A stretch of 64,000 bases of DNA, from the NCBI RefSeq assembly GCF_033807715.1, contig NC_084601.1, positions 17,848,690 through 17,912,689 on the forward strand, given 5' to 3'. This document shows positions 1 through 11,345 of this stretch, one piece after another. The notes below the pieces were generated by a model. The model was not told where the DNA came from, made no database searches, and saw only the letters and a list, made by a program, of their open reading frames with translations. The DNA comes from Cololabis saira. Lineage: Eukaryota > Chordata > Actinopteri > Beloniformes > Belonidae. Made by a program: the position numbers and the translations under genes. The first letter of the stretch is position 1. Every line of letters starts with the position of its first letter.

Positions 1-494
1 AGCCTCTCCATTTGTACCAAGAACATTTCCTCCACACATGGTCGAGCAAAATAAAACATGGCAGGTGATATTGCAATTGAAATGCTTGTTTTGAAAGGAC
101 ATATATTATCCCCTTTTGCTCCTAAACTGACAAATGTTGAAGTTTTCGTTAGATCCTTCTGCTTCCTCCCACAGTCTGATTGTCATGTGAGCATGCATGA
201 TTACAGATACTAATTAAGACATACATAGTTTTTACAGAATATTGTATTTATTCAATCTCTGTAATTGATACTAACATGGCATGTCAAACAGCCTGTAATG
301 ACAAGGACTTTTTCATTCTCAATAAATTTACATGAAAGGAGTGTCTCCTCTGTCAAATATTTTTTCAACAACTGTCTGCATATATATCAATGGTTAGTCC
401 TTTAATTGGCCAAAACCTTTTTGCCATTATGTATGCATTTTAATCTTGCAGCAGATGTTTTTTTTTGCTTAGGTGTGCATCCAAGTGAATGTAT
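1..494. other. AT-rich non-coding sequence
   Basis: I see no coding frame, repeat family or RNA gene here. It is the left flank of the LTR fragment that begins at 495. Confidence 0.6.
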
Positions 495-845
495 TGTTGT
501 GCTACAAAGGGGGTGCTGGTTCAGTTATTAAAGAGTTATTAATAATTGTCAATAAACTAGATTACTTATCAAATTGACAACTAAACGGCAAAATCACTTT
601 CAAGATAACGGTTATTCCACAGAAACACAGTGAGTCCGAGCACAGACCTTTGCGACCAGCAGATGTGACAAATATGTATAAAATAAACACAAACAACTAT
701 TCTCATTCAAATTAATCAGAATTTAATTACACAAGTGTTAAAAATGATAAAACAACACTTAGGATAAATTCAGATGCCTAAACTACACATGAACAACAAT
801 GAACTAAACATTAAACACAAACTTCAGATCATCTACGTGTGTGTG

Positions 846-896
<51 letters not shown>

Positions 897-1312
897 CAGA
901 ACAACGTCACGTCACGTGGACATACGTCAAAATGGTGGACCACGTCATGTCACGTGGACCAAAAGAAAAATGGCAGAGAGTGTTACGCAGACCAAAAGAA
1001 AAATGGCGGACAGCATTATGCAGACCAAAAGGAAAGATGAACAACGTCATGGAGTGAGACAGAAGAAAAGATGGCTGACAAAGTCACGTGGTGACTGAGT
1101 GGCGCGCTTTTCAAAACTACGGGGGAGGTTTCTCCAACCAGATACTGAAAGTATCGGAGGACTAATGGTTGGGGTACTAACGTGTCCGTGTGGGTTAGTG
1201 AGGAGGAAAGGAAAACAGTCACAATATAATACAAACGTAACGACTGCCGGTCTGCATGAGAGACCGTAGGCACGCTACACAAGAATAGCCTGGTCCTGCT
1301 CAAGGTTTCTTC
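495..1312 (-). repeat. Long-LTR family, copy i (truncated LTR, reverse orientation)
   Basis: It starts TGTTGTGC, which is the reverse complement of the CAACA-type end of the solo LTR at 29283-31044. The same blocks follow in the same order: an AT-rich stretch around 525-580, a block ending near 780 (AGATGCCTAAACTACACAT), a GT/CGTG array, a block with CACGTG motifs, then a block with GTTAGTGAGG and GAGACCGT near 1195-1270. The homology stops near 1312, where an unrelated LINE-like tail follows, so the LTR is cut. No internal retroviral genes are attached. The family assignment rests on by-eye alignment to the other copies and is good; the class (retrovirus or other LTR element) is not determined. 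Confidence 0.7.
836..897. repeat. (GT)n/(CGTG)n microsatellite inside LTR copy i
   Basis: A run of GT dinucleotides passes into CGTG tetramers. The same compound array appears in reverse at 30550-30616 at the equivalent place in the solo LTR, so it belongs to the LTR and did not arise at random. Short open frames read through it on the plus strand are not genes. Confidence 0.9.
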
Positions 1313-1500
1313 CCTCCTAAAAGGAAGTTTTTCCTTGCCACTGTTTGGCTTAAGGTTTTTCTCCCACTAGGGAAGTTTTTACCTGCCATTGTTTATGTAA
1401 TAATTGCTCGATGGTCATGTTCTGGGTCTCTGGAGAGCGCCTAGAGACAACTTCTTTTGTAATAAACGCTATATAAATAAAATTGAATTGAATTGAATAG
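1313..1500 (+). repeat. LINE/SINE-type 3' tail, (TTGAA)n family
   Basis: It contains AAGGAAGTTTTTCCTTGCC, then TCATGTTCTGGGTCTCT, GCCTAGAGACAAC, and ends ATAAATAAAATTGAATTG repeated. The same end is present at 7245-7340. This is a very common fish interspersed repeat whose end resembles L2-like LINE 3' tails. No coding part is attached, so it is a severely 5'-truncated LINE or a SINE. Confidence 0.65.
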
Positions 1501-1760
1501 GCAAAAACATAATCACGCCAACAGCTTTGAAACTGGCACGATCTCTCACCACCGATACCTTTATCGTTCTGCTGTTTCCCACTCAGAAGCTAGTGTCTGG
1601 GGTTGAACCCACCACCCTCGCTCTAAACTTTGGACGGGAAACAGGAGCACGGAGCGCTTTGTTAGTGAGGGAACACTTAACAAACGTAACGACCGTCTGT
1701 CTGCATTAGAGACTGTCAGCAAGTTGGCTGGGCCCAGGCTGCAACTGCAACTCACCAATA
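1501..1760 (-). repeat. Possible second piece of the long-LTR family
   Basis: The stretch GTTAGTGAGGGAACACTT, then AAACGTAACGACCG and GAGACTGTCAGCA (about 1660-1725) repeats the arrangement at 1195-1270 in LTR copy i, so a diverged second copy lies just beyond the LINE tail. The rest is not recognisable. Small open frames here are not credible genes. Confidence 0.35.
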
Positions 1761-2336
1761 CTTTTTCACGGACTGGTCATACTCCGCTATTATCGCTGGA
1801 TGATGAACACATGTTTAACGTGCATTGGGTAAAATTAACGTAAGGGGTGTAATTTTCCACCCCGTGCTTGAAGGGAAGTTGAGGAGAGGGAACATTATCC
1901 ACGTTGAGGGAGGCGTTATCTACGTAACATAACATTAAATGTGTGAGCGTGAGCGTATTATCCCTACATCAGCAGGATGAAACACATTGTGAGACAGATG
2001 TAATTTTCAAAACAAGGATGGATGAACATCAGGATGGGTGTTTTTTGTCTGGGTTTTGTTTTTTGCAAAAGCCCCGGTTTGTCATTTTTATGGGTTCTTC
2101 AAACAATGGACCATCCTTTGTGGTTCCGGTAATACGCAGGTTTATGGTTGCTTACCAGCACTACATAATTTGTTATCTAACATTGTCTGACATTGCAACC
2201 CTAACGTTGTCTGACGTTGCAACCCGTATCCAACCAAGGTCCGACTTTAATGGTCAGCTGAATGGTCCGATAATCAATCAAGCGGAGCGGATTCGTCACT
2301 ACCAAAGTCGCACTTAAACATTTTGACAGATTTTTG

Positions 2337-2471
2337 AGAGCAGTGTGCCACATAAACCTGTTTTGAGGTCAGTAAGCACAACAAAATTCATACATAATGC
2401 ACCCAGGATTATAAAGCGCACTGCCAATTTTGGAAAAAATTTAAGGATTTTAAATGTACTTTATAGTGCGG
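2337..2471. repeat. Fish MITE fragment ending in GAAAATACGGTA
   Basis: It contains GGATTATAAAGCGCACTG and, at its end, TTATAGTGCGGAAAATACGG. These are typical of a widespread vertebrate MITE with a GCGCACT/AGTGCG inverted motif. Only one end is well kept. The sequence between 1761 and 2336 shows nothing I can name. Confidence 0.45.
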
Positions 2472-4230
2472 AAAATACGGTACTAAAAATTGAATAAGCA
2501 GAGGACATATACATGTATCCATTCAAAAATAATATATATAAATATTTATAGGTATATACATACATACACAGACACAAACACACACACACACACACACATA
2601 TATATTTAACTGACTAGTTGGTTGATTAAAGATTTAATGTTGGAATGTCAATCATCCTCTATAAGATGTATACTTATTCTTAAGTTTTACTCATCAATTA
2701 ATATTAATTTTCCTTTTGTTTCATGAAATTTTCTCAAATTTCATGAATGAAAAATTAATTATAGACATAAAAGACTGTAAATGATGCACAAGTTATGAAT
2801 AGGAAGAAAAACATGAATAAAATGTAATTAAAATAATTTTATTTTTACTTTTTTTCTGCATGAATATCATTAAAGAAGAAGTATGGTCAGTTAAGCTTTA
2901 ACATACGTTAAAGAGAAATGAAAGGTGCACAAAGGTTTCTTTTTTCCCCTAAAGTTATTTAAAGAATGGGTGCTGGTAAAAATATTCAACTATGCTTTCA
3001 GTCTCTTGTGTCCAGTTTATATATGTTATTCTGTTTGTGAGGAAATGAGATTACACAGAATCCCATGTGCAGTAAAATCAATTAGACATTATACAGGATT
3101 ATAGTGGTCCTTTTAAACATCTACAAGTCTGTGCTATTCTTCATTTTTTAGAAATAAATATTAGCTTCAGTCGCCTGTCTTAATGTCTTTTTGAGGCTCA
3201 AACACAGCACTACACTGAGATTTATCTGGTGGCTGAAGGCACAATACGGCTACAGCTTCAGTTCATTTGCAAGCATCTGTGTGCTTCCCTTGCGTACGTC
3301 TGGCCCTAAAAACAAAATGCAGAGTGTTTGTGCTTTCCCAATGAATTATGTAGTGATAATAAAATCTCATTGTTATATGATGATAGTGAAATGGCGATTA
3401 TTCAGTGGTGCAGTGTCATTTTCGCCAGCGGACCTTCTCATACATAATGTATCCAAATCATTGTATTTTTCCTACTTTCTGGGCTACTATGCATATTTCA
3501 TTGAGTCAGTGAAATATTAAGCACTCTTATGATTTGATATTCTCTTCCAAGGAGAATTTCAGTTCATATATTTTGGTTGCATTGTCGAAGCCTGCACTGC
3601 AACCAAACATCCTGGTATGTCTTTATTTGCTTACTGGAGGGATGTTTGATTGGATAATGCTGAGGTAATGATCAATGAGGCAGAGAATCAATGCCAGAGA
3701 TCATCAAGGCTCAGGGGTCATTGATTCATGAGGGGACTCAGTGCTGAACGATAGGTTGGGATAACTCCTGTTTATTTGATTGAAATTAGAGAAGGTGAAT
3801 CTGTGTCGCCGCTCTTTCTCCACCTGTCCTTAAATCTTTAAAATTTGCTCTTCAGCTGTGACTACTGTGAAACGCTAAAGAAGTAATTTGTAGGATTTCG
3901 GCCTGTTTTCTTATTTCAGAGGATAATCAACAGGTAATCTGTTGGTGTTTAACTGCCACCTTGTATGTGACTTCAACCTGTATCTGAAAGTGCAACAAGT
4001 TTTTCTAAATTGTCAGAGGAGTGCTGTAGTTTCGCAATGGTGTTGTGAAACAAGATAATCAAAGGTAATACAAACCTCGTGCTATAGAAAAGAGTTATAC
4101 ATAACAGAAAATAGATGTAAAAGTTTTGTTTGATGTGAAGATCTGACATTCATCTTGAACATTTTTCTCATTTGAAAAGAAATCCCTCTGGCTGTGTGCA
4201 GTGGTGTGCCTGCAGTTACTAACAAACGAA
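2472..4230. other. AT-rich non-coding sequence with a CA microsatellite
   Basis: A (CA)n run lies at about 2577-2600. I find no exon-like frame or known repeat in the rest. An open frame at 3191-3520 has no family resemblance and low-complexity codon use, and is treated as chance. Confidence 0.55.
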
Positions 4231-5052
4231 TGTTGGGCCACAGTCCTGTGTTGAATGTTGGGCCACAGTCCTATGTGAACATGGGAAGCCTTAATTTCAA
4301 CTTTAAGGCCCAGCCCTGAGGCCTCACTCCTAGACCAGCCTTGATTTCTCACAGCTGACTGCATGGCTTGAAAGAAAAGAACCTCCATAATGACTCCAAG
4401 CCCGAGCAGGATTTGCATTTACGGCCCTTCGGTGAAAAGGAATAGCACTCTCATTGGGCATAGACCCCAAAACGCAGGAAGGGCCGCTTGCCGATTTATG
4501 GCAGCTTGGGCCCAGCCAAAAAGAGCAGGCTCACCCTTTCTCGCTCTTTTTCTCTTCTTTTCTTCCTCTCTTGCTCCCAAGATGTCTTCTACCTCGGACC
4601 TGTCCATGGTCCCATGGAGTTCCCTGTGAGCTATGAAGAAGGCCACAGCTCCTATTTTAGCATGAAGAGCTACAAGCTATGGGCCAGCCAGCCGGCCTGA
4701 AGAAGCGTCTGGTTGCTTTGAAATGGCAACCATAGTCTTCAGCGCTGCAACGAGTGACCTGCGAACGTTCCGGACTCCAGATGAGCCGAACGAGGGACCG
4801 CCTGTGCATGCCTCGACGTGAACGCCTTTGGACCGACCTTGAGCTGAAGGAGGCCCAGCTGTAGTGCCCATGCGTTCCTCTCATCCACACTGAGATGAGA
4901 AGAGCAGGAGAGAGAGAGACGCTCTTTATTAGGATCAACTGCGGAGCGTAACCATCCAGCTATTCACCAAGGAACGCTGACCGGCCAGACCAAACCACCT
5001 TTTTCTTCAACTACAAAGATCCACGTAAGAGGCTGATTTGTGTCTGGGCAGA
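4231..5052 (+). repeat. Long-LTR family, copy ii (5' half)
   Basis: It begins TGTTGGGCCACAGTCC; the same start is repeated 25 bp later at 4256, a small tandem duplication. It shares with the solo LTR at 29283 the start TGTTGGGCCAC, the block GCCTGAAGAAGCGTC (there GCCTGAGAAGCGTCC), GCGGAGCGTAA (there ACGGAGCGTAA), and TGTCTGGGCAG (there TGTTTGGGCAG). It stops at about 5052, where the Rex1-like LINE 3' end begins. A later piece of the same LTR may resume at 8037. Confidence 0.65.
5025..5030 (+). promoter_or_regulatory. Putative 5' splice donor in LTR copy ii
   Basis: CACGTAAGAGG fits the vertebrate donor consensus. The same site followed by (T)GTGTYTGGGCAG occurs in LTR copies iii (12515-12520, minus strand) and iv (30090, as GTGAGG). 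Conservation across diverged copies suggests a functional leader splice site, but no transcript evidence is available. Confidence 0.35.
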
Positions 5053-5059
5053 GAACATC

Positions 5060-7668
5060 AGAATCACGTTTATTTGGCCAAGTCAGGTCAAAACAAGACA
5101 TGGAATTTGACTCGGTTATTATCGCTCACTTTACAGTAAATAGGCAGTAGGTAAATGACAGCTCTTATTAACATATACGTATACAATTTAAAGAAAGTGA
5201 AAGGTGCAGCAGTATGAGGTAGACATGATTATTGAAAGGTGCATTGTTACAGCATATGATTGTGGTTGTTTTTATTATTATTATAATTGCACAGTGATTG
5301 ATTACTCTGAGACTCTATGGGTGATGAGAGTTCATCAGAGCTTGGGGGAACAAACTGTCTGTGTCTGGAGGTTTTGGCGTGCAGTGCTCTGTAGCGCCAT
5401 CCAGAGGGGAGGAGTTGGAACAAACTGTGTCCTGGGTGTGAGGGGTCTACAGAGATGCTACCTGCCCGTTTCCTGGTCCTGGACCGGTACAGGTCCTGGA
5501 TAGATGGGAGGTTAGCCCCAATTATCCTCTCTGCAGACCTAATTGTCCGTTGCAGTCTGTGCCTGTATAGTTTGGTGGCCGATCCGAACCAGACAGTGAT
5601 GGACGTGCAGAGAACAGACTGAATGATGGCAGAGTAGAAGGTGGTCCATGGCTGTTGTGGCAGGTTAACCTTCCTGAGCTGATGCAGGAAGTACAACCTC
5701 TGCTGAGCCTTCTTCCAGACAGAGTTAATGTGGGTGGTCCACTTCAGATCCCGAGAGATTGTGGATCCCAGGAACCTGAAGGTGTCTGTGATGGAGACAG
5801 TGCTGTTGAGGATGGTGGGTGGGTGGGTGGCAGTGGGTTTTTCCTGAAGTCCAATGTCATCTCCACAGTTTTGAGCGGGTTCAGCTCCAGGTGGTTCTGA
5901 CTGCACCAGTGGACCAACTGTTCCATTTCCTGTCTGTACACAGACTCGTCACCCTCCCGGATCAGGCCGATGACGGTGGTGTTGTCCGCATACTTCAGGA
6001 ACTTCACAGAAGAGTCCCCTGAGGTGCAGTCATTCGTGTAGAGGGAGAAGAGCAGTGGCAAAAGGACGCACCCCTGGGGGGCGCCAGTGCTGATGGTCCG
6101 AGTGCTGGATGTGATGTTCCCCAGCCTCACCTGCTGCCTCCTGTCACTCAGGAAGCTGGTGATCCACTGACAGGTGGAGGCAGGTACTGTGAGCTGGGTG
6201 AGCTACTGGTGGAGGATTTCAGGAGCGATGGTGTTGAACACCAAGCTGAAGTCCACAAACAGGTTCCTCGCATATGTTCCTGGGGTGTCGACGTGACGCA
6301 GGATGTAGTGCAGTCCGATGTTGACTGCGTCATCCACCGACCTGTTTGCCCGGTAGGCAAACTGCAGGGGGTCGAGCAGGGAGCCTGTGATGTCTGTCAG
6401 GTGGCTCAACACCAGCCGTTCAAAGGATTTCATGTCCACAGATGTCAGGGCAACAGGCCTGTAGTCATTTAGTCCTGTGATGGTGGCTTTCTTGGGGACT
6501 GGGAGGATGGTGGAGCTTTTGAAGCATGAGGTGGTGGATGATGGTGGTGTACAGAGTCTTGCTGTGTTGCTAGCCTGATCATTGAACCTGCAGTAAAAAC
6601 TGTTCAGTTGGTTTGCAAGCCTGAGGTTGCCTGCAAGGCATGGAGCTGTCCTTCTGAACCCGGCGATGTCCTGCAGACCTCTCCACACAGAAGAGGGGTC
6701 AGGGTTGGCAGAGAGGTGACTCTCCAGTCTTTCTCCGTAGCTCCTCTTTGCTTTCCTGATCTCCCTCGTCAGCGTGTTCCTGGCCTGCCTGAACAGGGCT
6801 TGATCACCACTTCTGTAGGCTTTCTCCTTGACTAAGCGCAGCTTCCAGAGGTTCGATGTGAAGCAGGCCTTGTTGTTATATGTGCAGAAGGTCTTAGTCT
6901 GCACACACATCTCCTCACAAAAACTGATGTAGGATGTCACAGTGTCCGTGAGTTCATGCATGTCTGTGGTTGCAGCTTCAAAAACACTCCAGTCCGTGCA
7001 GTCAAAGCAGGCCTGAACCTTCAACTTTGACTCCTCTGTCCATTTCTTCACAGTCCTCACTACAGGCTGTGAGGTTTTTAGTTTCTGCCTGTAGGTCGGG
7101 ATCAGATAAACCAGACAGTGGTTAGAGTGTCCTAAAGCTGTGCAGGGAACAGAGCGGTATCCGTCCTTAATTACAGTGTAACAGTGGTCGAGAGTCTACG
7201 TCTTCCTGGTGGGGCACGTAACATGTTGCCTGTATTAAGGGGGGTCATGTTCTGGGTATGGGTCTCTGTAAAGCGTCTAGAGACAACTCTGTTGTATTAG
7301 ACGCTATATAAATAAAATTGAATTGAAAATTGAATTGAATTAAGGAAGTTCGTGGGTGAGGATTGCTCTGTTGAAATCCCCCAAACGATGAACAATGAGT
7401 TCGGGAGTTTTTTCTCCAAATCCGTTATCTGTTTGGGGGGTCATGTTCTGGGTATGGGTCTCTGTAAAGCGTCTAGAGACAACTCTGTTGTATTAGACGC
7501 TATATAAATAAAATTGAATTGAAAATTGAATTGAATTAAGGAAGTTCGTGGGTGAGGATTGCTCTGTTGAAATCCCCCAAACGATGAACAATGAGTTCGG
7601 GAGTTTTTTCTCCAAATCCGTTATCTGTTTGGCCAGCAGCTGAGTAGCTTCAGTTACACACGCGTCCC
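5060..7668 (-). mobile_element. Rex1/CR1-like LINE, copy A, 5'-truncated and disrupted
   Basis: On the minus strand it encodes the end of an endonuclease domain ([15 protein letters not shown] at about 7060-7200, with more upstream to 7668), then a linker and reverse transcriptase (FERLVLSHL near 6400, [17 protein letters not shown] near 6320-6370, TGAPQGCVL near 6080, KYADNTTVI near 5980), and the C-terminal LPSGWRYRALHAKTSRH. The 3' end carries CCAAATAAACGTGATTCTGA, the usual tail of this group, at about 5060-5085. The frame is broken by shifts near 6200 and 5750-5900 and by a stop near 7200. The reverse transcriptase box reads YADN, not YADD. A second copy lies at 47661-50474. I place it with Rex1/CR1 LINEs; a related CR1 lineage is possible. 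Confidence 0.8.
7239..7630. repeat. 196-bp direct tandem duplication inside LINE copy A
   Basis: The segment from GGGGGGTCATG at 7239 recurs at 7435 with no visible change. Each unit holds a (TTGAA)n-family tail of about 100 bp plus about 95 bp of the LINE endonuclease sequence. The first tail is flanked by ATTAAGG at 7234-7240 and 7339-7345, a target duplication in the LINE. The tail therefore inserted first, and the unit was duplicated afterwards. Confidence 0.85.
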
Positions 7669-8036
7669 AGGATCAAGATGCACATTTTGATGTTTAACAC
7701 ACCTGGGTGCATGTTACGGTTCGGGACGCATTAACGGCCAAAGAAATGGCATAAATTGCGCCAAAATTACACGATTAATTCAAAATGGCTGACCTCCTGT
7801 TCGGTTTCGGCCATGGCGCCAAGAAACTTTTCTTTAAGTTGCGACATGATACAGGTGTGTACCGATTTTCGTGTATGTACGTCAAACCGTATGGTGGGGC
7901 TTGAGGCACGAAGTTTTCCAGGGGGCGCTGTTGAGCCATTAGACCACGTCATTAATGCAAACCATTAAATATAACATTTTTCACCAGGCCTGGCTTGCGT
8001 GCAAAATTTGGTGACTTTTTGGCACGTTTAGGGGGG
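7669..8036 (+). repeat. Fragment of the GGGCCC-hairpin family
   Basis: It matches internal parts of the elements at 24879, 42895 and 56716: ACACCTGGGTGCATGTTACG, GGCTGACCTCCTGTTCGG, TTGCGACATGATACAGG, GGGGGCGCTGTTGAGCC, and TTTGGTGACTTTTTGGCACG. Both ends of the family are missing. It lies directly beyond the 5' break of LINE copy A. Confidence 0.8.
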
Positions 8037-8095
8037 CCATTTTGTTTTAGGTCCACGTGACGTGACGTTGTTCTCACACACGCATACACACACTT
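8037..8095 (+). repeat. Short piece of the long-LTR family
   Basis: GTCCACGTGACGTGACG followed by TTCT and a CACACG-rich run matches 30523-30570 of the solo LTR. It is in the same orientation as copy ii and could be the part of copy ii displaced by the insertions between 5060 and 8036. The other side is bounded by the RTE-like LINE tail. Confidence 0.5.
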
Positions 8096-11000
8096 GCTTA
8101 CTTGCTTAAGGTTGTCCATCGTGTCCGATGATGACATTCCATCTCTATTTCTTGTGAGTCCTCATGTGGCTGTGTAGTCCAATCCGTGATCCACACTGCT
8201 TGCCACAGACAGAACAGGTGAAGACAGTGACTGGGGGTGTTGGCATGGCACTGGCTTCATGTCTCTTTTGACGCTTCCTGGTCCGTCAGTCACCTCGGTC
8301 CTCCTCAAGCTTATGAACTCCTAGTTGGAGGAGCTGCCGCCAGATGGGGCGTTGAGCTGCAGTGTCCTCCAGCTGGGTTGGGTTCAGGCCGCATTTCTTC
8401 ATGGCAGTCTTTATTTGGTCTTTATAGCGCTTTTTCGGGCCTCCTGCCAACCGACGGCCAAGGTGGAGCTGGCCATAGAGCACTTTGCGCGGCAGGCACT
8501 CTTCTGGCATCCGGATTACATAGCCTAGCCAGCGGAGTTGGTGCTGGGTGACTGCGGCCTCCACACTGGTGCAGTTGGTTTTGCAAAGTATGTCAGTGTG
8601 TGGCACTCTGTCCTTCCAGGATATCCCCAGGATACATTGTAGGCACTTGATGTGAAAGGCCTCAAGCATCCTGAGGTGGCGGCTATATAGTGTCCACGCC
8701 TCGCAACTGTAGAGGAGGGTCGTCATGACGACAGCCAGATAAATTGCGACTTTGGTGTGGAGTTTGAGGTCTTTGTTTTGAAAGACCCTTCTCCTGAGTC
8801 CGCTAAATGATGCTGATGCCTGTTTTATCCAGTTTTGGATCTCTCTGTCAATGGTGCAATTGTCAGAGAGAAAGCTGCCCAGGTATTTGAAAGTGTCCAC
8901 TGTTTCAAATGGCTTATTGGAGATGGTGAAGGTTGGTGGGTGGGATGGGGGAGTAGATGCCCACTGGCATATTACTTCAGTCTTTGCTACATTGACAGAA
9001 AGGCCCAGTCTGCCATAGGCACTTGCGACAGCTGAGAGAGTAGCTTGGTGTGTGGGCCAAAACTGCACAGTCATCTGCGTATTGGAGTTCGATGACTTTC
9101 TCTGATGTTATTTTTGTGACTGGTTGGAGCCTTCTGATGCTAAAGAGGTTTCCATCAAGTCGGAAATCTACGGTAACCCCACTGTCCTTCCTGATCCTTT
9201 CATGGAGCAGCAGCGTCACACAGAGGAGGAAGATGTTAAACAGAACTGGTGCAAGGACACATCCCTGGCGTACACCGGTGCGCACCTTGAAGGGTTCTGA
9301 TTCCTGGCCGCCAATAGACACACGTGACATCATCCCATCGTGGATTTGCTTAAGGATGTTGACAAACTTCCGTGGGCATACAAACTTCAGGAGAATGTTC
9401 CAGAGGAGCACTCTGTTGACTGTGTCAAAGGCCTTTGACAGATCAATAAAAGAAACAAAGAGGTTCTGTTGCTGTTCCCTACACTTCTCCTGAAGCTGTC
9501 CTGCTGTGAACACCATGTCCACAGTGCTCCTATTCCTCCTGAAACCACATTGTGATTCCGGCAACAGGTCTTCTGTGATGCTCTTCACCAGCCGATGTAG
9601 CATGACTTTGGCCAGGACTTTGCCAGCAGCCGCCAGAAGGGAGATGCCGCGGCTGTTGCCACAGAGGGACTTGTCCCCTTTGCCTTTGTAGATGGTAATG
9701 ACATTGGCATCTTTCCACTGCTGAGGTACGGTTTCATGCTTCCACACATTGCTGATAAAGAGGAAGAGGGCACAGGTACAAAGGTAGCCTCCTTGCTTGA
9801 GGATCTCTCTTGTTGTTTTTCAGAGACTTTATAGCACTCTTGACCTCTCCATAGGTTGGTGGGGAAGTCAATGTCTTGGATGGTAGAGTGATTGGGAAGT
9901 TCTTCCAGGACTGAGGGGTCTGTAGGGGAGGGCTGGTTGAGCAGTTCTTCAAAGTGCTCTGCCCATCGTTTGGTGATGGTCTTTTATGAGGGGTGTGCCA
10001 TCACTTGATTTCAGCTGGGAGACAGCGCATTTTCTTGGGCCATAGATGGTTTTCACTGCATCATAAAAGTTGTGCATGTCGTTTTTGTTGGCATGAGATT
10101 GGATTTCAGCAGCCTTCGATATCCACCACTTATTCTGCAGGGCACCTAATTTTGACTGCACCTCCCCCCTGGATGTTTGCCATTGCCACTGGAGCCAGCT
10201 GATGTGGATTGTTGAGTGCAGCACTGTGTGCTGTGTGCATGTGTTTGACCATGGTGGTTATTGTGCCTGTGTTGTCATCAAACCAGTCCTGGTGCTTTCT
10301 GCGATTGTATCCGATGGATTGAGATGCCACTTCATAGAGCCTGGAGCTGATAGAGGACTATTTTTCATCAATGAAGTCATCTCTCATCAGGTTTTCAGCA
10401 AGAGAGAGACGCAGTTTGTCCCGAGCCCTCAGCTAGCCGGATACAGTCAAGCCTCTTCTTCCCTGACCTCTGGAAAGAATAGCGGGGCGTACTTGCACTC
10501 GAAGCCTGGTCATGATAATTCGGTGGTCAGTCCAACACTCAGCTCCTCTCATTGCACGCGTCAGTAAGACGTCTTTTATGTCTTGGCATCTTACGATGGT
10601 GAAGTCAATCAACTGCCAATGTTTGGAGCGTGGGTGCATCCAGGATGTTTTGTGCTTATTTTTTAGTTGGAAGATGGTGTTTGTGATGGTCCAGTCATGC
10701 GCAACAAGGAGGCTTAGCAGCCGTAGGCCATTTGCATTGTCTTGTCCGATGCCATGCCCACCAATAACCCCGCTCCACACCTTGTTGTCCTTCCCCACTC
10801 TGGCATTAAAGTCACCCAGCAAGAAGATCTTATCCTCCTTAGGCATGCTACGCAGGACCTCATCTAATGCCTGGTAGAAGCTGTCCTTAACATCTTCCTT
10901 TGATGGCAGGTTAGGTGCGTATGAACTAAGAAGGGTGGCATATCTTTTCTTGGCCAAAGGGATCCTGAGTGACATGAGCCTTTAATGCCACTAATGCCAA

Positions 11001-11345
11001 TTGCTGTTTCTGGGAGTTTTGGTAGGAGGCTGTTTTTTATTGCAAGTCCCACGCCATGCTAATGCTGCCCTCCTGGGGGGTATCCTTACTAGAAGAAGGT
11101 GTAACCTTGCCCTTCTTCCTTAAGGGAACCTTCATCCAGGAGTCTGGTTTCGCTAGGTGCAGCAATGTCAACATTGTAGCAGTTGAGTTCCGCTGTAATG
11201 AGTGCAGTTCTCTGCTGAGGTCTGTCGGTGTTGGCAGTAGTGTCCAAGAGTGTCCTTAGGTTCCATGATGCCACTTTGAGAGGAATTATTTTCTTTGTTT
11301 TCTTTCAACCGCTTGATAGGCCACCGTGCAGTGGCCTATCCAGGA
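8096..11345 (-). mobile_element. RTE-like non-LTR retrotransposon, frame-broken
   Basis: Minus-strand coding blocks in order: endonuclease N-terminus (ASWNLRTLLDTTANTDRP at 11089-11274), endonuclease core (LLGDFNARVGKDNKVWSG and the TDHR box, 10433-10975), a linker (9734-10330), reverse transcriptase (MWKHETVPQQWKDANVI onward, RQGCVLAPVLFN, YADDCAVLAH; 8977-9747), and the thumb/C-terminal part (HTDILCKTNCTSVEAAVTQH, RWLGYVIRMP; 8286-9074). A zinc finger follows at 8145. The EN-RT order without ORF1 or RNase H fits the RTE group. At least five frame changes make it inactive. The YADD box itself is intact. The 3' end has an AAGC-rich tail (CTTGCTTACTTGCTTAAGG on plus). The clade name is inferred. 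Confidence 0.8.
8145..8288 (-). pseudogene. C-terminal C2H2 zinc finger of the RTE-like LINE
   Basis: After the reverse transcriptase C-terminus (ending KLEEDRGD) one in-frame TGA stop at 8286-8288 is followed in the same frame by a stretch ending CSVCGKQCGSRIGL-HSHMRTHKK and a TAG stop at 8145. The spacing Cys-X2-Cys-X12-His-X3-His fits a C2H2 finger. A nucleic-acid-binding finger after the reverse transcriptase is known from some LINEs; here it probably served RNA or target DNA binding. The stop codon looks like later decay. Confidence 0.7.

Noticed and set aside
774..1098. Open frames through the GT/CGTG microsatellite (also 30416-30683)
   Set aside because: They consist largely of VCVC/RACV repeats translated from the microsatellite.
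3191..3520. Host coding exon
   Set aside because: No domain, no splice sites that extend it, and composition like the AT-rich surroundings.
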